From NCBI RefSeq assembly GCF_002742635.1, contig NZ_PEGF01000002.1:248001-312000 (forward strand): a stretch of 64,000 nt of DNA. The letters run 5' to 3'. The position numbers and the translations under genes were made by a program. The notes under the pieces were generated by a model. That model worked only from the letters and a program-made list of their open reading frames with translations, was not told the origin of the DNA and ran no database searches. Shown one piece after another: positions 17,485 through 25,466 of the stretch; the stretch's first letter is position 1; each line of letters starts with the position of its first letter. This DNA comes from Caulobacter sp. X (lineage in GTDB: Bacteria > Pseudomonadota > Alphaproteobacteria > Caulobacterales > Caulobacteraceae).

Positions 17485-18511
17485 GACCAAGATGATGTTC
17501 CGGACTTTCAGCCGTTTGGCGTTGGCCGCCTTTGCCGCTCTGTCTTTGGCGGCGCCCGCGACGGCGGCGGAGACGGCGACCCCATGGTCGTTGGCGGTCC
17601 ACGGCGGGGCGGGCGTGCTCGAACGCGGCGAGCTGACGCCCGAGAAGGACAAGGCCTATCGCGCCGGTCTGAACGCCGCGCTGGAGGCCGGCGCGAAGGT
17701 CCTGAAGGCGGGCGGCTCCAGCCTCGACGCGGTCGAGGCCGCTGTCCGGGTGCTGGAGGACAATCCCCTGTTCAACGCGGGCAAGGGCGCGGTCTTCACG
17801 GCCGAGGGGCGCAACGAGCTGGACGCGGCGATCATGGACGGGGCCACCCTGAAGGCGGGCGCCGTGGCAGGCGTCACCCGCACCCGCAACCCGATCAGTC
17901 TGGCGAGGGCGGTGATGGAAAAGTCGCCGCATGTGCTGCTGGCCCGGGAAGGCGCGGACCAGTTCTCCAAGGAGAAGGGGCTAGAGCAGGCGCCGCCCGA
18001 ATATTTCTACACCGAAGAGCGCTGGAAGCAGCTCTTGGCCTGGCGCAAGGACCACCAGGCCGCGCTGGACCCGACGCACCTGTTTGGCACGGTCGGCGCG
18101 GTGGCGATGGACCAGGCCGGCCATATCGCCGCCGCCACCTCGACGGGCGGCATGACCGGCAAGCGCTGGGCGCGCATCGGCGACAGCCCCATCATCGGGG
18201 CGGGGACCTATGCGCGCGACGGAGTCTGCGCGGTCTCGGCCACCGGGTCGGGCGAGTATTTCATCCGGGAAAGCGCCGCGCGTCAGGTCTGCGACCGGGT
18301 GGCCTGGAAGGGCGAGACCATTCAGCAGGCGGCTGACGGGACCATGGCCTCGATCACCAAGATTGGCGGCGACGGCGGATTGATCGCCATCGACGGTCAG
18401 GGCCATGTCGCGTTTGGCATGAACGACTTGGGGATGTATCGCGGCGCGATCTCTTCGGCGGCGCCCACGCCGCGCACGGCGATCTATGCCGACGAGCCTT
18501 CACCGCGTTGA
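17474..18511 (+). CDS. Exported isoaspartyl peptidase/L-asparaginase (Ntn hydrolase)
   Basis: The product has 345 residues. A signal peptide covers about 1-32 (Ala-rich, ATAAE), then the N-terminal subunit starts WSLAVHGGAGVLERGEL. The autocleavage/nucleophile site is at FGTVGAVAMD, Thr206, and the substrate-binding STGGMTGKRW and GTGSGEYF-like (ATGSGEYFIRE) motifs follow. Plant-type asparaginases of this family hydrolyse beta-aspartyl dipeptides, the expected product of cyanophycinase. The start codon lies inside the upstream peptidase gene (11-bp overlap), strong evidence for coupling. Both enzymes carry export signals, so the two-step cleavage should occur in the periplasm. Promiscuous asparaginase activity is also likely. 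Confidence 0.92.
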   Translation: MRVRTKMMFRTFSRLALAAFAALSLAAPATAAETATPWSLAVHGGAGVLERGELTPEKDKAYRAGLNAALEAGAKVLKAGGSSLDAVEAAVRVLEDNPLFNAGKGAVFTAEGRNELDAAIMDGATLKAGAVAGVTRTRNPISLARAVMEKSPHVLLAREGADQFSKEKGLEQAPPEYFYTEERWKQLLAWRKDHQAALDPTHLFGTVGAVAMDQAGHIAAATSTGGMTGKRWARIGDSPIIGAGTYARDGVCAVSATGSGEYFIRESAARQVCDRVAWKGETIQQAADGTMASITKIGGDGGLIAIDGQGHVAFGMNDLGMYRGAISSAAPTPRTAIYADEPSPR

Positions 18512-18539
18512 CCTGAAACGCCAAACCGGGGGGGCGGGC

Positions 18540-18989
18540 GTGACGAAATCGGATGAGCGGGGACTGAGCGACCTGGACCGGCGGCTGCTGGCCCTGCTGC
18601 GGGAGGACGCCCGGCAGCCCGTGACCAAGCTGGCCAGCGATCTTGGCCTGTCCCGCGCCAATGTCTACGCGCGGCTCAGCCGGCTGGAGGAGGAGGGCGT
18701 CATCGAAGGCTACACGGTGAGGCTGGGCGAGGCCTATGACCGCCGGCTGATCCGCGCCCAGGTGATGATCAAGGCGTTGCTGAAGCACGCGAAGGCCATC
18801 GAGGAGGCCTTGGCCCACATGCCTGAGCTTTCCGCGCTGCATGCGATCAGCGGGGAGTACGATCTGATCGCCGTCGTCGAGGCCGAGACGGTCGGCGAGC
18901 TCAACGCCCTGATCGACCGCATCGGCGAGCTCGAAGGGATCGAACGGACGACGTCGTCGATCCTGCTGGCGACAAAAGTCCTGCGCTGA
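18540..18989 (+). CDS. Lrp/AsnC-family transcriptional regulator
   Basis: The product has 149 residues from the GTG at 18540, chosen for its G-rich ribosome site and typical N-terminus (TKSDERGLSDLDRRLLALL); an upstream in-frame ATG at 18486 would overlap the peptidase gene and add 18 atypical residues. The helix-turn-helix is at about residues 28-50 (VTKLASDLGLSRANVYARL), then the RAM ligand-binding domain with HAISGEYDLIAVVEAE. It follows the isoaspartyl peptidase in the same direction and likely senses an amino acid or dipeptide product to control the locus. The effector is not predictable from sequence. Confidence 0.92.
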   Translation: MTKSDERGLSDLDRRLLALLREDARQPVTKLASDLGLSRANVYARLSRLEEEGVIEGYTVRLGEAYDRRLIRAQVMIKALLKHAKAIEEALAHMPELSALHAISGEYDLIAVVEAETVGELNALIDRIGELEGIERTTSSILLATKVLR

Positions 18990-19030
18990 ACGTCCCTGGC
19001 GAGCATTTCTCTCGCCGCCGCCGCCCAACT

Positions 19031-19049
19031 CGGACGTTTTTACGGTCCG
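19031..19049. promoter_or_regulatory. Candidate operator dyad before the stand-alone RAM gene
   Basis: CGGAC and GTCCG are exact inverted arms around a GTTTTTACG centre, 43 bp before the GTG at 19092. The AT-rich centre fits an Lrp/AsnC site. It could control the RAM-domain gene, the DUF1611 gene and the epimerase gene. Confidence 0.35.
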
Positions 19050-19091
19050 CTCCGGCATAGCCTCTTCGCAGAGCTCCACCGGAGAGGCGCC

Positions 19092-19424
19092 GTGCATCCT
19101 GAGCAGATCCACACTGGTCCAGGTTTCCTGGGCGTCGCGGCCGACGCCGGTCGCGCCGCGCCCGTTCTCGCCCACATCATGCTCCGATTGGCGCGCCGCG
19201 ACATGGACGCCGTCGAGCGCGATCTGGCCCGCCTAGCCGGACTGACCGCCCTGCACCAAGTCACCGGCGACTACGATCTGGTCGTCGTGGTCGAGGCCCC
19301 GCACGCCAAGGCGCTGGACGCGCTGGTGGCCGAGATCACGCGGATGCGCGGGGTGACCGGAGCCATGACCTCGCGCCTTCTTCCCGCCGGGCGCCAAGCC
19401 GGCGCGCGCTCCTTCGCCGCCTGA
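19092..19424 (+). CDS. Stand-alone Lrp/AsnC ligand-binding (RAM) domain protein
   Basis: The product has 110 residues starting at GTG 19092 with GGAGAGG just upstream. Residues about 25-98 match only the C-terminal RAM domain of Lrp proteins (IMLRLARRDMDAVERDLARL, HQVTGDYDLVVVVEAP, ALVAEITRMRGVTGAMTS). No helix-turn-helix is present or encoded upstream in frame. Such proteins can form oligomers, bind amino acids and modulate full-length Lrp partners, two of which are encoded nearby. The next gene begins 26 bp downstream, so they are probably cotranscribed. Alternatively it is a degenerate duplicate of the preceding regulator. Confidence 0.8.
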   Translation: MHPEQIHTGPGFLGVAADAGRAAPVLAHIMLRLARRDMDAVERDLARLAGLTALHQVTGDYDLVVVVEAPHAKALDALVAEITRMRGVTGAMTSRLLPAGRQAGARSFAA

Positions 19425-19450
19425 CGCCTTAGCCAGAACGAGACGCCGCC

Positions 19451-20476
19451 GTGGATTTTCCCTATCCGTGCCTGATGTTCCTCGCCGACGTCGACCGCGT
19501 CAGCGCCAAGACCGCCTTGGGCGTGGCCTATTGGCGTCCCGCCGCCTGCGTTGGCCAGCTTCGCTTGCCGGGCGGCGAGGTCGACCTGGGCCTTCCTGAC
19601 CTGAGTCCCAGCGCGGCCAAGGCCGCCGGCGCGCGCTCTCTGCTGATCGGCGTCGCCAATGCCGGCGGCTTCATTCCCCCGCATTGGGAGGCCGTGCTGA
19701 TCGATGCGCTGGAGGCGGGGTTGGATCTGGTTTCGGGGCTCCACACCCGCCTGGCAAGCCTCCCCCGCGTGAGGGAAACGGCCGAACGACTGGGGCGTCG
19801 GCTGTTCGAGGCGCGGGAAGCCGATCCTCGCTTTATCGTGGTCGGGGAGGGGGCCAAGCGCGACGGCCGGCGGCTGCTGACCGTTGGCACCGACTGCGCC
19901 GTCGGCAAGATGTACGCGGCGCTGGCGCTCACCAAGGAACTGAAGGCGCGCGGCGTGGACGCCGATTTCCGCGCCACCGGCCAGACCGGCATCTTCATCG
20001 CCGGCTCCGGCGCGCCGATCGACGCCATCGTCTCTGACTTCGTGGCCGGGGCGGCCGAGGCGCTCAGCCCTTCGGCGGCCCCGGACCATTGGGATGTGAT
20101 CGAGGGTCAGGGCTCGCTGTTCCATCCCGCCTACGCCGGCGTCTCGCTGGGCCTGCTGCACGGCAGTCAGCCCGACGCGCTGGTGCTTTGTCACGACGCC
20201 ACCCGGAAGGCGATCGACGGGCTGGAGAGCTTCCCAACCCCCAGCCTGGCCGAGGCGGCGGAGCTCAATCTGAGGCTGGCGCGGCTGACCAATCCGGCCG
20301 CGCGCCTGGTCGGAATCTGCGTCAACACCTCGCGACTGTCCCCCGAGGCCGCGACGGCCTATCTGGCCCAGGCGGCGGCCCAGCTGGCGGTTCCGTGCTG
20401 TGATCCGGTGCGCACCGGCGTGTCGGCGATCGTCGACGAGCTGGTGAAGCAAGTTGCGCGCCGAGGCGCGGCCTGA
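19451..20476 (+). CDS. dgcN: DUF1611-family protein, DgcN-like (putative D-glutamate N-acetyltransferase)
   Basis: The product has 341 residues starting at GTG 19451. It has an N-terminal DUF1611_N domain (about 1-130, with IGVANAGGFIPPHWEAVLIDAL) and a P-loop C-terminal domain whose Walker-A-like motif is GTDCAVGKM (146-154), followed by RATGQTGIFIAGSGAPIDAI and IEGQGSLFHPAYAGVSLGLLHG, family hallmarks. Homologues paired with an enolase-superfamily epimerase have been reported as D-glutamate N-acetyltransferase (DgcN), feeding N-acetyl-D-Glu to DgcA. The next gene is exactly that partner, overlapping by one base (TGATG). The family name is certain; the D-Glu reaction is transferred from literature and could differ here. 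Confidence 0.8.
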   Translation: MDFPYPCLMFLADVDRVSAKTALGVAYWRPAACVGQLRLPGGEVDLGLPDLSPSAAKAAGARSLLIGVANAGGFIPPHWEAVLIDALEAGLDLVSGLHTRLASLPRVRETAERLGRRLFEAREADPRFIVVGEGAKRDGRRLLTVGTDCAVGKMYAALALTKELKARGVDADFRATGQTGIFIAGSGAPIDAIVSDFVAGAAEALSPSAAPDHWDVIEGQGSLFHPAYAGVSLGLLHGSQPDALVLCHDATRKAIDGLESFPTPSLAEAAELNLRLARLTNPAARLVGICVNTSRLSPEAATAYLAQAAAQLAVPCCDPVRTGVSAIVDELVKQVARRGAA

Positions 20477-21462
20477 TGCGCCTTGCCGCGCGGTCGCGGG
20501 TCCATGACCTGACCGAACCGTTCGTCATCGCCCGGGAGATCTACACCAAGGCCGTCGTCGTCGAGGTCGAGATCGAGGCGGGCGGCGTGATCGGACGCGG
20601 CGAGGCCGCGGGCGTCGACTATCGCGGCGACACGCCAGACCGGATGCTGATCCAACTGCGGGATTTGGCCGAGCGGCTGGACCACGGTGAGCATCTGGAT
20701 CGCGCGCGGTTGCAGACGCTGCTACCGGCCGGCGGCGCCCGCAACGCCGCCGATTGCGCGCTGTGGGACTTGGAGGCCAAGCGCTCGGGCGTTTCCGCCG
20801 CCGTGCGCGCGGGCGTCGCGCCGCTGACGCCCATCGAAACCTTCGTCACCCTGGGCATGGACACGCCGGCCGCCATGGGCGCCAAGGCGGCGCGCTGGTC
20901 GGATCGCTACCGCGCGCTGAAGATCAAGCTGGGCGATGAGGACGACATGGCGCGTCTCGAAGCCATTCGCGCGGCGGCGCCGGCGGCGCGCCTGATCGCC
21001 GACGCCAACCAGGGCTGGACGCTGGCGCAGCTCAATGATCGCGCGCCGCGCATGGCCGAGCTGGGCGTGGAGCTGCTGGAACAGCCCCTGCCCATCGGGC
21101 GGGATGACGAGCTGTTCGACTATCGGGGCGCCGTGCCCTTGTGCGCGGACGAGTCCTTCGATGATCGCGCCGACCTCGACCGGATCGTCGGCCGCTACGC
21201 CTTTTGCAATATCAAGCTGGACAAGGCCGGAGGCCTGACCGAGGCGCTGGCGCTCGTCGCCGCGGCACGCGATCGTGGTCTTCGGCTGATGGTCGGCTGC
21301 ATGGAAGGAACGTCGCTGGGCGTCGCGCCGGCGCTGCTGGTGGCGCGAAGCTGCGAGATCATCGATCTGGATTGCCCGATGCAGCTTGTTCGCGATGTCG
21401 ACGGCGGCTTCGGCTACCAAGATGGCTGGCTGCGACCCCACGGGCCAGATCTCTGGGGTTAG
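20476..21462 (+). CDS. dgcA: Enolase-superfamily dipeptide epimerase / N-acetyl-D-Glu racemase (DgcA-like)
   Basis: The product has 328 residues. It belongs to the muconate-lactonising subgroup: acid/base lysines K149 and K151 in LKIKLGD, metal ligands D176 (DANQGW), E202 (LEQP) and D225 (ADES), and the second general base K247 in NIKLDKAGG. Ala-Glu-type dipeptide epimerases and DgcA share this pattern, including the C-terminal MVGCMEGTSLG and IIDLDCP. The start overlaps the DUF1611 stop by one base. It has no signal peptide, so it acts in the cytoplasm, interconverting D/L-Glu centres in N-acyl-Glu or X-Glu dipeptides. Its end overlaps the convergent Lrp gene by 4 bp. Confidence 0.87.
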   Translation: MRLAARSRVHDLTEPFVIAREIYTKAVVVEVEIEAGGVIGRGEAAGVDYRGDTPDRMLIQLRDLAERLDHGEHLDRARLQTLLPAGGARNAADCALWDLEAKRSGVSAAVRAGVAPLTPIETFVTLGMDTPAAMGAKAARWSDRYRALKIKLGDEDDMARLEAIRAAAPAARLIADANQGWTLAQLNDRAPRMAELGVELLEQPLPIGRDDELFDYRGAVPLCADESFDDRADLDRIVGRYAFCNIKLDKAGGLTEALALVAAARDRGLRLMVGCMEGTSLGVAPALLVARSCEIIDLDCPMQLVRDVDGGFGYQDGWLRPHGPDLWG

Positions 21463-21968
21463 GCCTCCAGGTCTTGCCCGGTCGCCAGCAGGGCTGTCAG
21501 ATCCAGGCTCGCCTCGCCCTTCAGTTTCTTGGTCACCGGCAAGGTCACGTAGTCGAACGAGACGTTCAGCGTGTCGAGCATGTGCTCCATGATCGTCTGG
21601 TAGTGCTCGATCCCGAAGGCGGCGATCGTGATCAGATAGTCGACGTCGCCCAGCACCGCCTGGCACCCGATCACGTTCGGCAGGTCGGCGACGCCGGCCT
21701 CGAACACCTTGGCCTTGGCGTAGGAATAGTCGGTCAGCTTGATCTGGACGACGAAGGTCGAAAGCTTGGCCAGCCGGCCAAGGTCGACCTCGGCATGGTA
21801 GCCGCGAATGATCTTCGACTTCTCAAGCCGTTTCATCCGCTCCCAGCAGCGCGAGGCCGACAGTCCGACCAACTCGCCCATGGCGGCCTTGGTGACCCGA
21901 CCTTGGCGTTGCAGCAGCGCCAGGATCTTGATGTCGATCCGATCGAGGTCCTTGCGCGAGTCCGTCAT
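21459..21968 (-). CDS. Lrp/AsnC-family transcriptional regulator (divergent to the deacylase)
   Basis: The product has 169 residues: helix-turn-helix at about 25-50 (VTKAAMGELVGLSASRCWERM) and a RAM domain with CQAVLGDVDYLITIAAFG. It is not a recent duplicate of the Lrp at 18540, from which it differs throughout. It is transcribed away from the D-aminoacylase gene, with 164 bp between starts, the typical arrangement of a local regulator, and converges on the epimerase gene. Likely controls the deacylase and perhaps dgcN-dgcA in response to an amino acid. Confidence 0.92.
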   Translation of the reverse strand: MTDSRKDLDRIDIKILALLQRQGRVTKAAMGELVGLSASRCWERMKRLEKSKIIRGYHAEVDLGRLAKLSTFVVQIKLTDYSYAKAKVFEAGVADLPNVIGCQAVLGDVDYLITIAAFGIEHYQTIMEHMLDTLNVSFDYVTLPVTKKLKGEASLDLTALLATGQDLEA

Positions 21969-22099
21969 GAGCCGTCCTTGATGATCGTCGTCTCAGGCTT
22001 AGCGCAATGGCGGCGGTAAAGGTAAGCGCCTGGGCTGGCCCATGGGAGAGCTCCTTGCGTCCCAGGCCGCGGAAACGACTGAAACCTTCGCCGCCGCGC

Positions 22100-22107
22100 G
22101 CTAGACT
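22100..22107 (+). promoter_or_regulatory. Possible -10 element for the D-aminoacylase gene
   Basis: GCTAGACT matches the Caulobacter housekeeping -10 pattern well and ends 25 nt before the start codon at 22133. The -35 region is not clear. Confidence 0.3.
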
Positions 22108-22132
22108 CGCGACGGCAACAAGGCGTGGAAGC

Positions 22133-23671
22133 ATGAGACTTCACCTGTTTGGTTCGGCCCTGGGTCTGGGGATCGCGTGTCTGCTGGCGTCCGGCGCCCT
22201 GGCCTCGACGCTGATCGTCAACGCCAAGGTGATCGACGGCTCCGGAGCGCCGGCTCGCGCCGCCAGCGTCCGGATCGACAAGGACCGCATCGTCGCCGTC
22301 GGCGCGCTCGAGGCCGCGCCGGGCGAGACCGTCATCGACGCCAAGGGGCTGGCCCTGGCGCCCGGCTTCATCGACGCCCACAGCCATCACGACCGTCAGG
22401 CCGAGCGGACGCCGGACATGGCGATGCTGGCCGCCCAGGGCGTGACGACCATCGTGGTGGGGCAGGACGGAGAGTCCGATCTGCCTCTGAACGCCTATTT
22501 CGATCGGCTGACCCGGTCGCCATTGGCCGTCAACGTCGCCTCCTACACCGGCCACGGCAGCCTGCGCGCTCGGGCCATGGGCCAGGACTACAAGCGCCCG
22601 GCCACCGAGGCCGAGATCGCGCGCATGAGCGCCGAGCTGGCCGAAGACCTGCGGGCTGGATCGCTGGGCCTGTCGACCGGGCTAGAATATGACCCCGGCA
22701 TCTACGCCACACCCGAGGAAGTGGTCGCCTTGGCCAAGACCGCGGCCGCGGGCGGCGGCCGCTATATCAGCCACCTCCGCAGCGAGGACGTGAAGCTGGA
22801 CGCGGCGATCGACGAGATCATCAATATCGGCCGCGAAGCCAAGCTGCCCGTGCAGATCTCGCACCTGAAGATCGGCCTGGTCGATCGATGGGGCGAGGCG
22901 CCCCGGATTCTCGCCAAGCTGGACGCGGCGCGCGCTCAGGGCGTCGACATCACCGCCGACGTCTATCCGTACAGCTACTGGCAGAGCAATCTGTCGGTGC
23001 TGCTGCCGGAGCGGAACTTCGAGGACCGCGCCGCGGCGCGCTTCGCCCTGACCAAGCTGACGACGCCCGAAGGCTTGCGGATCGCCGTGTTCGCCCCGGA
23101 TCCTTCGCTGGCCGGCAAGACGATCGCCCAGATCGCCGCCGAACGGCATGCCGATCCGGTGGAGACCTATCTGGCGCTGACCCGGCAATCAGAGGCCTAT
23201 GGCGCGGCCCATCCGGAGGTCCAGCGCGTCGACGCCGTGATCGGCGCGGCGATGTCCGAACCCGACATCGCGACCTTCATCGGCTGGAAGCACTCGGTGA
23301 TCTGCTCCGACGGCATGACTCACGGCCTTCACCCCCGAGGTTTCGGCTCGTTCGCCAAGGTGCTGCGGGTCTATGTCCGGGAGCGGCGACTGCTGTCTCT
23401 GGAGCAGGCGGTTCACAAGATGTCGGCTCAGACCGCCGCTCAGCTGGGCCTCGAAGGGCGCGGAGCGATCGCGCCGGGCCTGCGCGCCGACCTCGTGCTG
23501 TTCGATCCCGCGCGGATCACGGACCGTTCGGACATTGAACACCCCAACGCATTGGCGACCGGCGTCAGCACGGTCTGGGTCAATGGCGTCGTGGTGTTCG
23601 ACAAGGGCGTCCCGACCTCGGCGCGGCCCGGTCAGGTGGTGCGCCGGGCGGGTTGGCGGGCGGCCAGCTAG
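22133..23671 (+). CDS. Exported N-acyl-D-amino-acid deacylase (amidohydrolase superfamily)
   Basis: The product has 512 residues from the ATG at 22133, chosen because it begins a signal peptide (about 1-24, ALAS); 42 upstream in-frame codons look non-coding. The amidohydrolase metal motif HSHHD is at 83-87 after APGFIDA; the D-aminoacylase pattern continues with GLSTGLEYDPGIYA, RYISHLRSE, VQISHLKI, ADVYPY and SDGMTHGLHPRGFGSF. Family members cleave N-acyl-D-amino acids; related forms act on D-Glu or D-Asp derivatives. Periplasmic placement differs from most cytosolic members and suits the other exported peptidases of the locus. Substrate chirality is inferred from family. Confidence 0.88.
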   Translation: MRLHLFGSALGLGIACLLASGALASTLIVNAKVIDGSGAPARAASVRIDKDRIVAVGALEAAPGETVIDAKGLALAPGFIDAHSHHDRQAERTPDMAMLAAQGVTTIVVGQDGESDLPLNAYFDRLTRSPLAVNVASYTGHGSLRARAMGQDYKRPATEAEIARMSAELAEDLRAGSLGLSTGLEYDPGIYATPEEVVALAKTAAAGGGRYISHLRSEDVKLDAAIDEIINIGREAKLPVQISHLKIGLVDRWGEAPRILAKLDAARAQGVDITADVYPYSYWQSNLSVLLPERNFEDRAAARFALTKLTTPEGLRIAVFAPDPSLAGKTIAQIAAERHADPVETYLALTRQSEAYGAAHPEVQRVDAVIGAAMSEPDIATFIGWKHSVICSDGMTHGLHPRGFGSFAKVLRVYVRERRLLSLEQAVHKMSAQTAAQLGLEGRGAIAPGLRADLVLFDPARITDRSDIEHPNALATGVSTVWVNGVVVFDKGVPTSARPGQVVRRAGWRAAS

Positions 23672-23719
23672 GCCGCCCAGACGGTCATGGCCCGCGCCGC
23701 GGGGCGGGGCGCTCGCCGA

Positions 23720-24664
23720 CTAGAGACCAGGCGCCAGCACAATCCCTTCGGGGCCTTCCCGCAGGGCCAGTCCGTGTGTGGCGGCCACCAGCTCCGCGGT
23801 TTCGCGTGGCGCGGTCGCTCGGAAGCGCCCGGTTAGGCGGAGGTCGCCCAAGGCGGTCGCGCCCAGCTTCACGGGGCGCGCGGCGTTGGCGCGGTTCAGC
23901 TCGGTCACCAGATCGCCCAGCCGGCCGTTGTTCAGCTCGATCCAGCCGCTGCGCCAGTCATCGGCTACGGCGGGATTGAAGCGCAGCCTTCCTTCGATCC
24001 CGCGCGCGGAAACCCGAACGCTTTCGCCGGCGACGACCACAACCGGCCGGCCGGGCGTCGCGGCCGCGACGACCCGAACCTTGCCCTCGCGCACCGTGAC
24101 CTCTGTGGCGTCGGCCAGGCGATTGACGTTGAAGGCGGTGCCCAGCGCCGTGACCGAGGCTTCGCGCGCACGCACGGTGAACGGCCGTGAGGGGTCGTGG
24201 GCGACCTTGAAGAAGGCCTCGCCGCGTTCCAGGCGCACGTCCCGTTCCCGTCGCGCCAGCGCAACGCGCGCCTTGGAATCGCCGTTGAGGATCATTCTGG
24301 AGCCATCGGCCAGCACCTGGGCCTGCTGGCGCCCCTGGGGCGTCTCGAGTTTCAGCGGGCGCGGCCAGGCGAGGACCGCGATGACGGCCGCGGCCGCCAA
24401 AGCCAGACCGCCCAACGTCCACACCGACGCACTCGGCCTCCGGCCGCGCGCCGTGGCGGCGCGCGCGCCGGCCAGGGCCTGGCGCAGGGCGGCCGAGGCG
24501 ATCAGCTCGCGGTGCGCGGCCAGTAAGTTCGCACGACGTGGATCGGCCGCCAGCCACGACTCCAGCTTCAGCGTCTCGTGCCGCGGAAGCGTTCCGGCCG
24601 CCAAGCGGTCGGCCCAGAGCGCCGCCTGCTGATCGTCGATGCTGTCGAAATGGTTGTCGCGCAT
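23720..24664 (-). CDS. FecR-family sigma regulator
   Basis: The product has 314 residues from the ATG at 24664, 5 nt after the sigma stop codon with GAGGGATAG spanning that stop as ribosome site. The N-terminal cytoplasmic region carries WADRLAAGTL and LESWLAADPRRANLLAAHREL, a single membrane helix lies at about 107-124, and the periplasmic FecR domain has ADGSRMILNGDSKARV and ERGEAFFKVAHDPSRPFTV. It is read away from the TBDR at 25467-28598, whose STN domain is its probable partner. Confidence 0.92.
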   Translation of the reverse strand: MRDNHFDSIDDQQAALWADRLAAGTLPRHETLKLESWLAADPRRANLLAAHRELIASAALRQALAGARAATARGRRPSASVWTLGGLALAAAAVIAVLAWPRPLKLETPQGRQQAQVLADGSRMILNGDSKARVALARRERDVRLERGEAFFKVAHDPSRPFTVRAREASVTALGTAFNVNRLADATEVTVREGKVRVVAAATPGRPVVVVAGESVRVSARGIEGRLRFNPAVADDWRSGWIELNNGRLGDLVTELNRANAARPVKLGATALGDLRLTGRFRATAPRETAELVAATHGLALREGPEGIVLAPGL

Positions 24665-24669
24665 GCGGC

Positions 24670-25173
24670 CTATCCCTCGTCCCGCGCAGTGTCCTGATGG
24701 ACCTTGCGCAGGGTCGCCGACGCGCGGCTGTAGTGCTTTTGGACGGCCTCGGGCGACAGGCGCAGGTCTTGGGCGATGCGCTCGTAGGCCTGGTCCTCTA
24801 AGCGGCGACGCAGATAGACCTCGCGGCGAAGGCGAGGCATCGCCGCGATGGCGCGGGAGAAGGCTTCGGCCAACTCCCGTCCTTCCAGTAGGGCTCCAGG
24901 ACCAGGCTGCTCGCATGGCTCACCCTCGTCCAGCGCCTCGAAGCTGGGGCCTTGGCGGCGGTCGCGCATCAGGTTGTCGAGCACGCGGAACGCATAGGCG
25001 AGGGGATTGAGCAGCGGCGCCCGGCGGGCCCGCTGCAGAAGGCGCAGCACCGTTTCCTGAAACAGGTCCTCGGCCTCGTGGCCGTCCGCGCCGCGTCGGC
25101 GAGCATAGGCCTTCAGCCGGGTCTCATGCGCGCGCACGGTCTCGAAGACCGGCACGGGTTCATTCTGCGCCAT
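24670..25173 (-). CDS. ECF RNA polymerase sigma factor, FecI-like
   Basis: The product has 167 residues. Region 2 shows HEAEDLFQETVLRLLQRA and NPLAYAFRVLDNLMRDRRQ; region 4 shows YERIAQDLRLSPEAVQKHYSRA. AGGA lies directly before the ATG at 25173. It is cotranscribed with FecR and divergent from the STN-bearing TBDR 293 bp away, so it probably drives that receptor and the downstream phosphoesterase genes. Confidence 0.92.
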   Translation of the reverse strand: MAQNEPVPVFETVRAHETRLKAYARRRGADGHEAEDLFQETVLRLLQRARRAPLLNPLAYAFRVLDNLMRDRRQGPSFEALDEGEPCEQPGPGALLEGRELAEAFSRAIAAMPRLRREVYLRRRLEDQAYERIAQDLRLSPEAVQKHYSRASATLRKVHQDTARDEG

Positions 25174-25466
25174 TCCTGGATTCCAGGTCTCGCCGCGCCC
25201 CGAAGGCGAGCTCGCTTAGCGGCGGCGTTAGCGGAACTGTATGGCAGTTTTGTGAAAAACTCCGCCATGTTGCGCAAGTCAAAGTCTCATTACGGGGAGA
25301 TTGATTCCGGATATTATCAGTACAAGGAAATACATCCTCATCCGGAATGGTCAAATTCGGCGGCGCAAGAAAAATAAAAGTTTTGCGACGCCTGTCTGAT
25401 CTTGCCGTTCCTGCTGTCTTCCCCGGTCGAGGCCCCGCGAAAGGGGTTCGTGTTTTGGGGCGTACG
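25174..25466. other. Divergent intergenic region between sigma and TBDR genes
   Basis: These 293 bp are AT-richer than the surrounding genes and hold the two divergent promoters. The clearest element is an A-tract followed by AAAGTTTTGCGAC at 25377-25389, annotated separately. An in-frame ATG at 25347 could extend the TBDR but gives a non-signal N-terminus, so this stretch is judged non-coding. Confidence 0.6.
25377..25390 (+). promoter_or_regulatory. Candidate ECF-type promoter box before TBDR 25467
   Basis: AAAGTTTTGCGACG follows an A-rich tract about 77 bp before the TBDR start and closely resembles AGAAGTTTTTGCAAC before the TBDR at 32831. A shared -35-type element for FecI-like sigma factors is suggested. 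Confidence 0.35.

Noticed and set aside
16180..17652. N-terminal extension of the minus-strand TBDR by about 490 codons
   Set aside because: The extra part is antisense to the S51 peptidase and has no motif; the ATG at 16179 has a ribosome site and a signal peptide.
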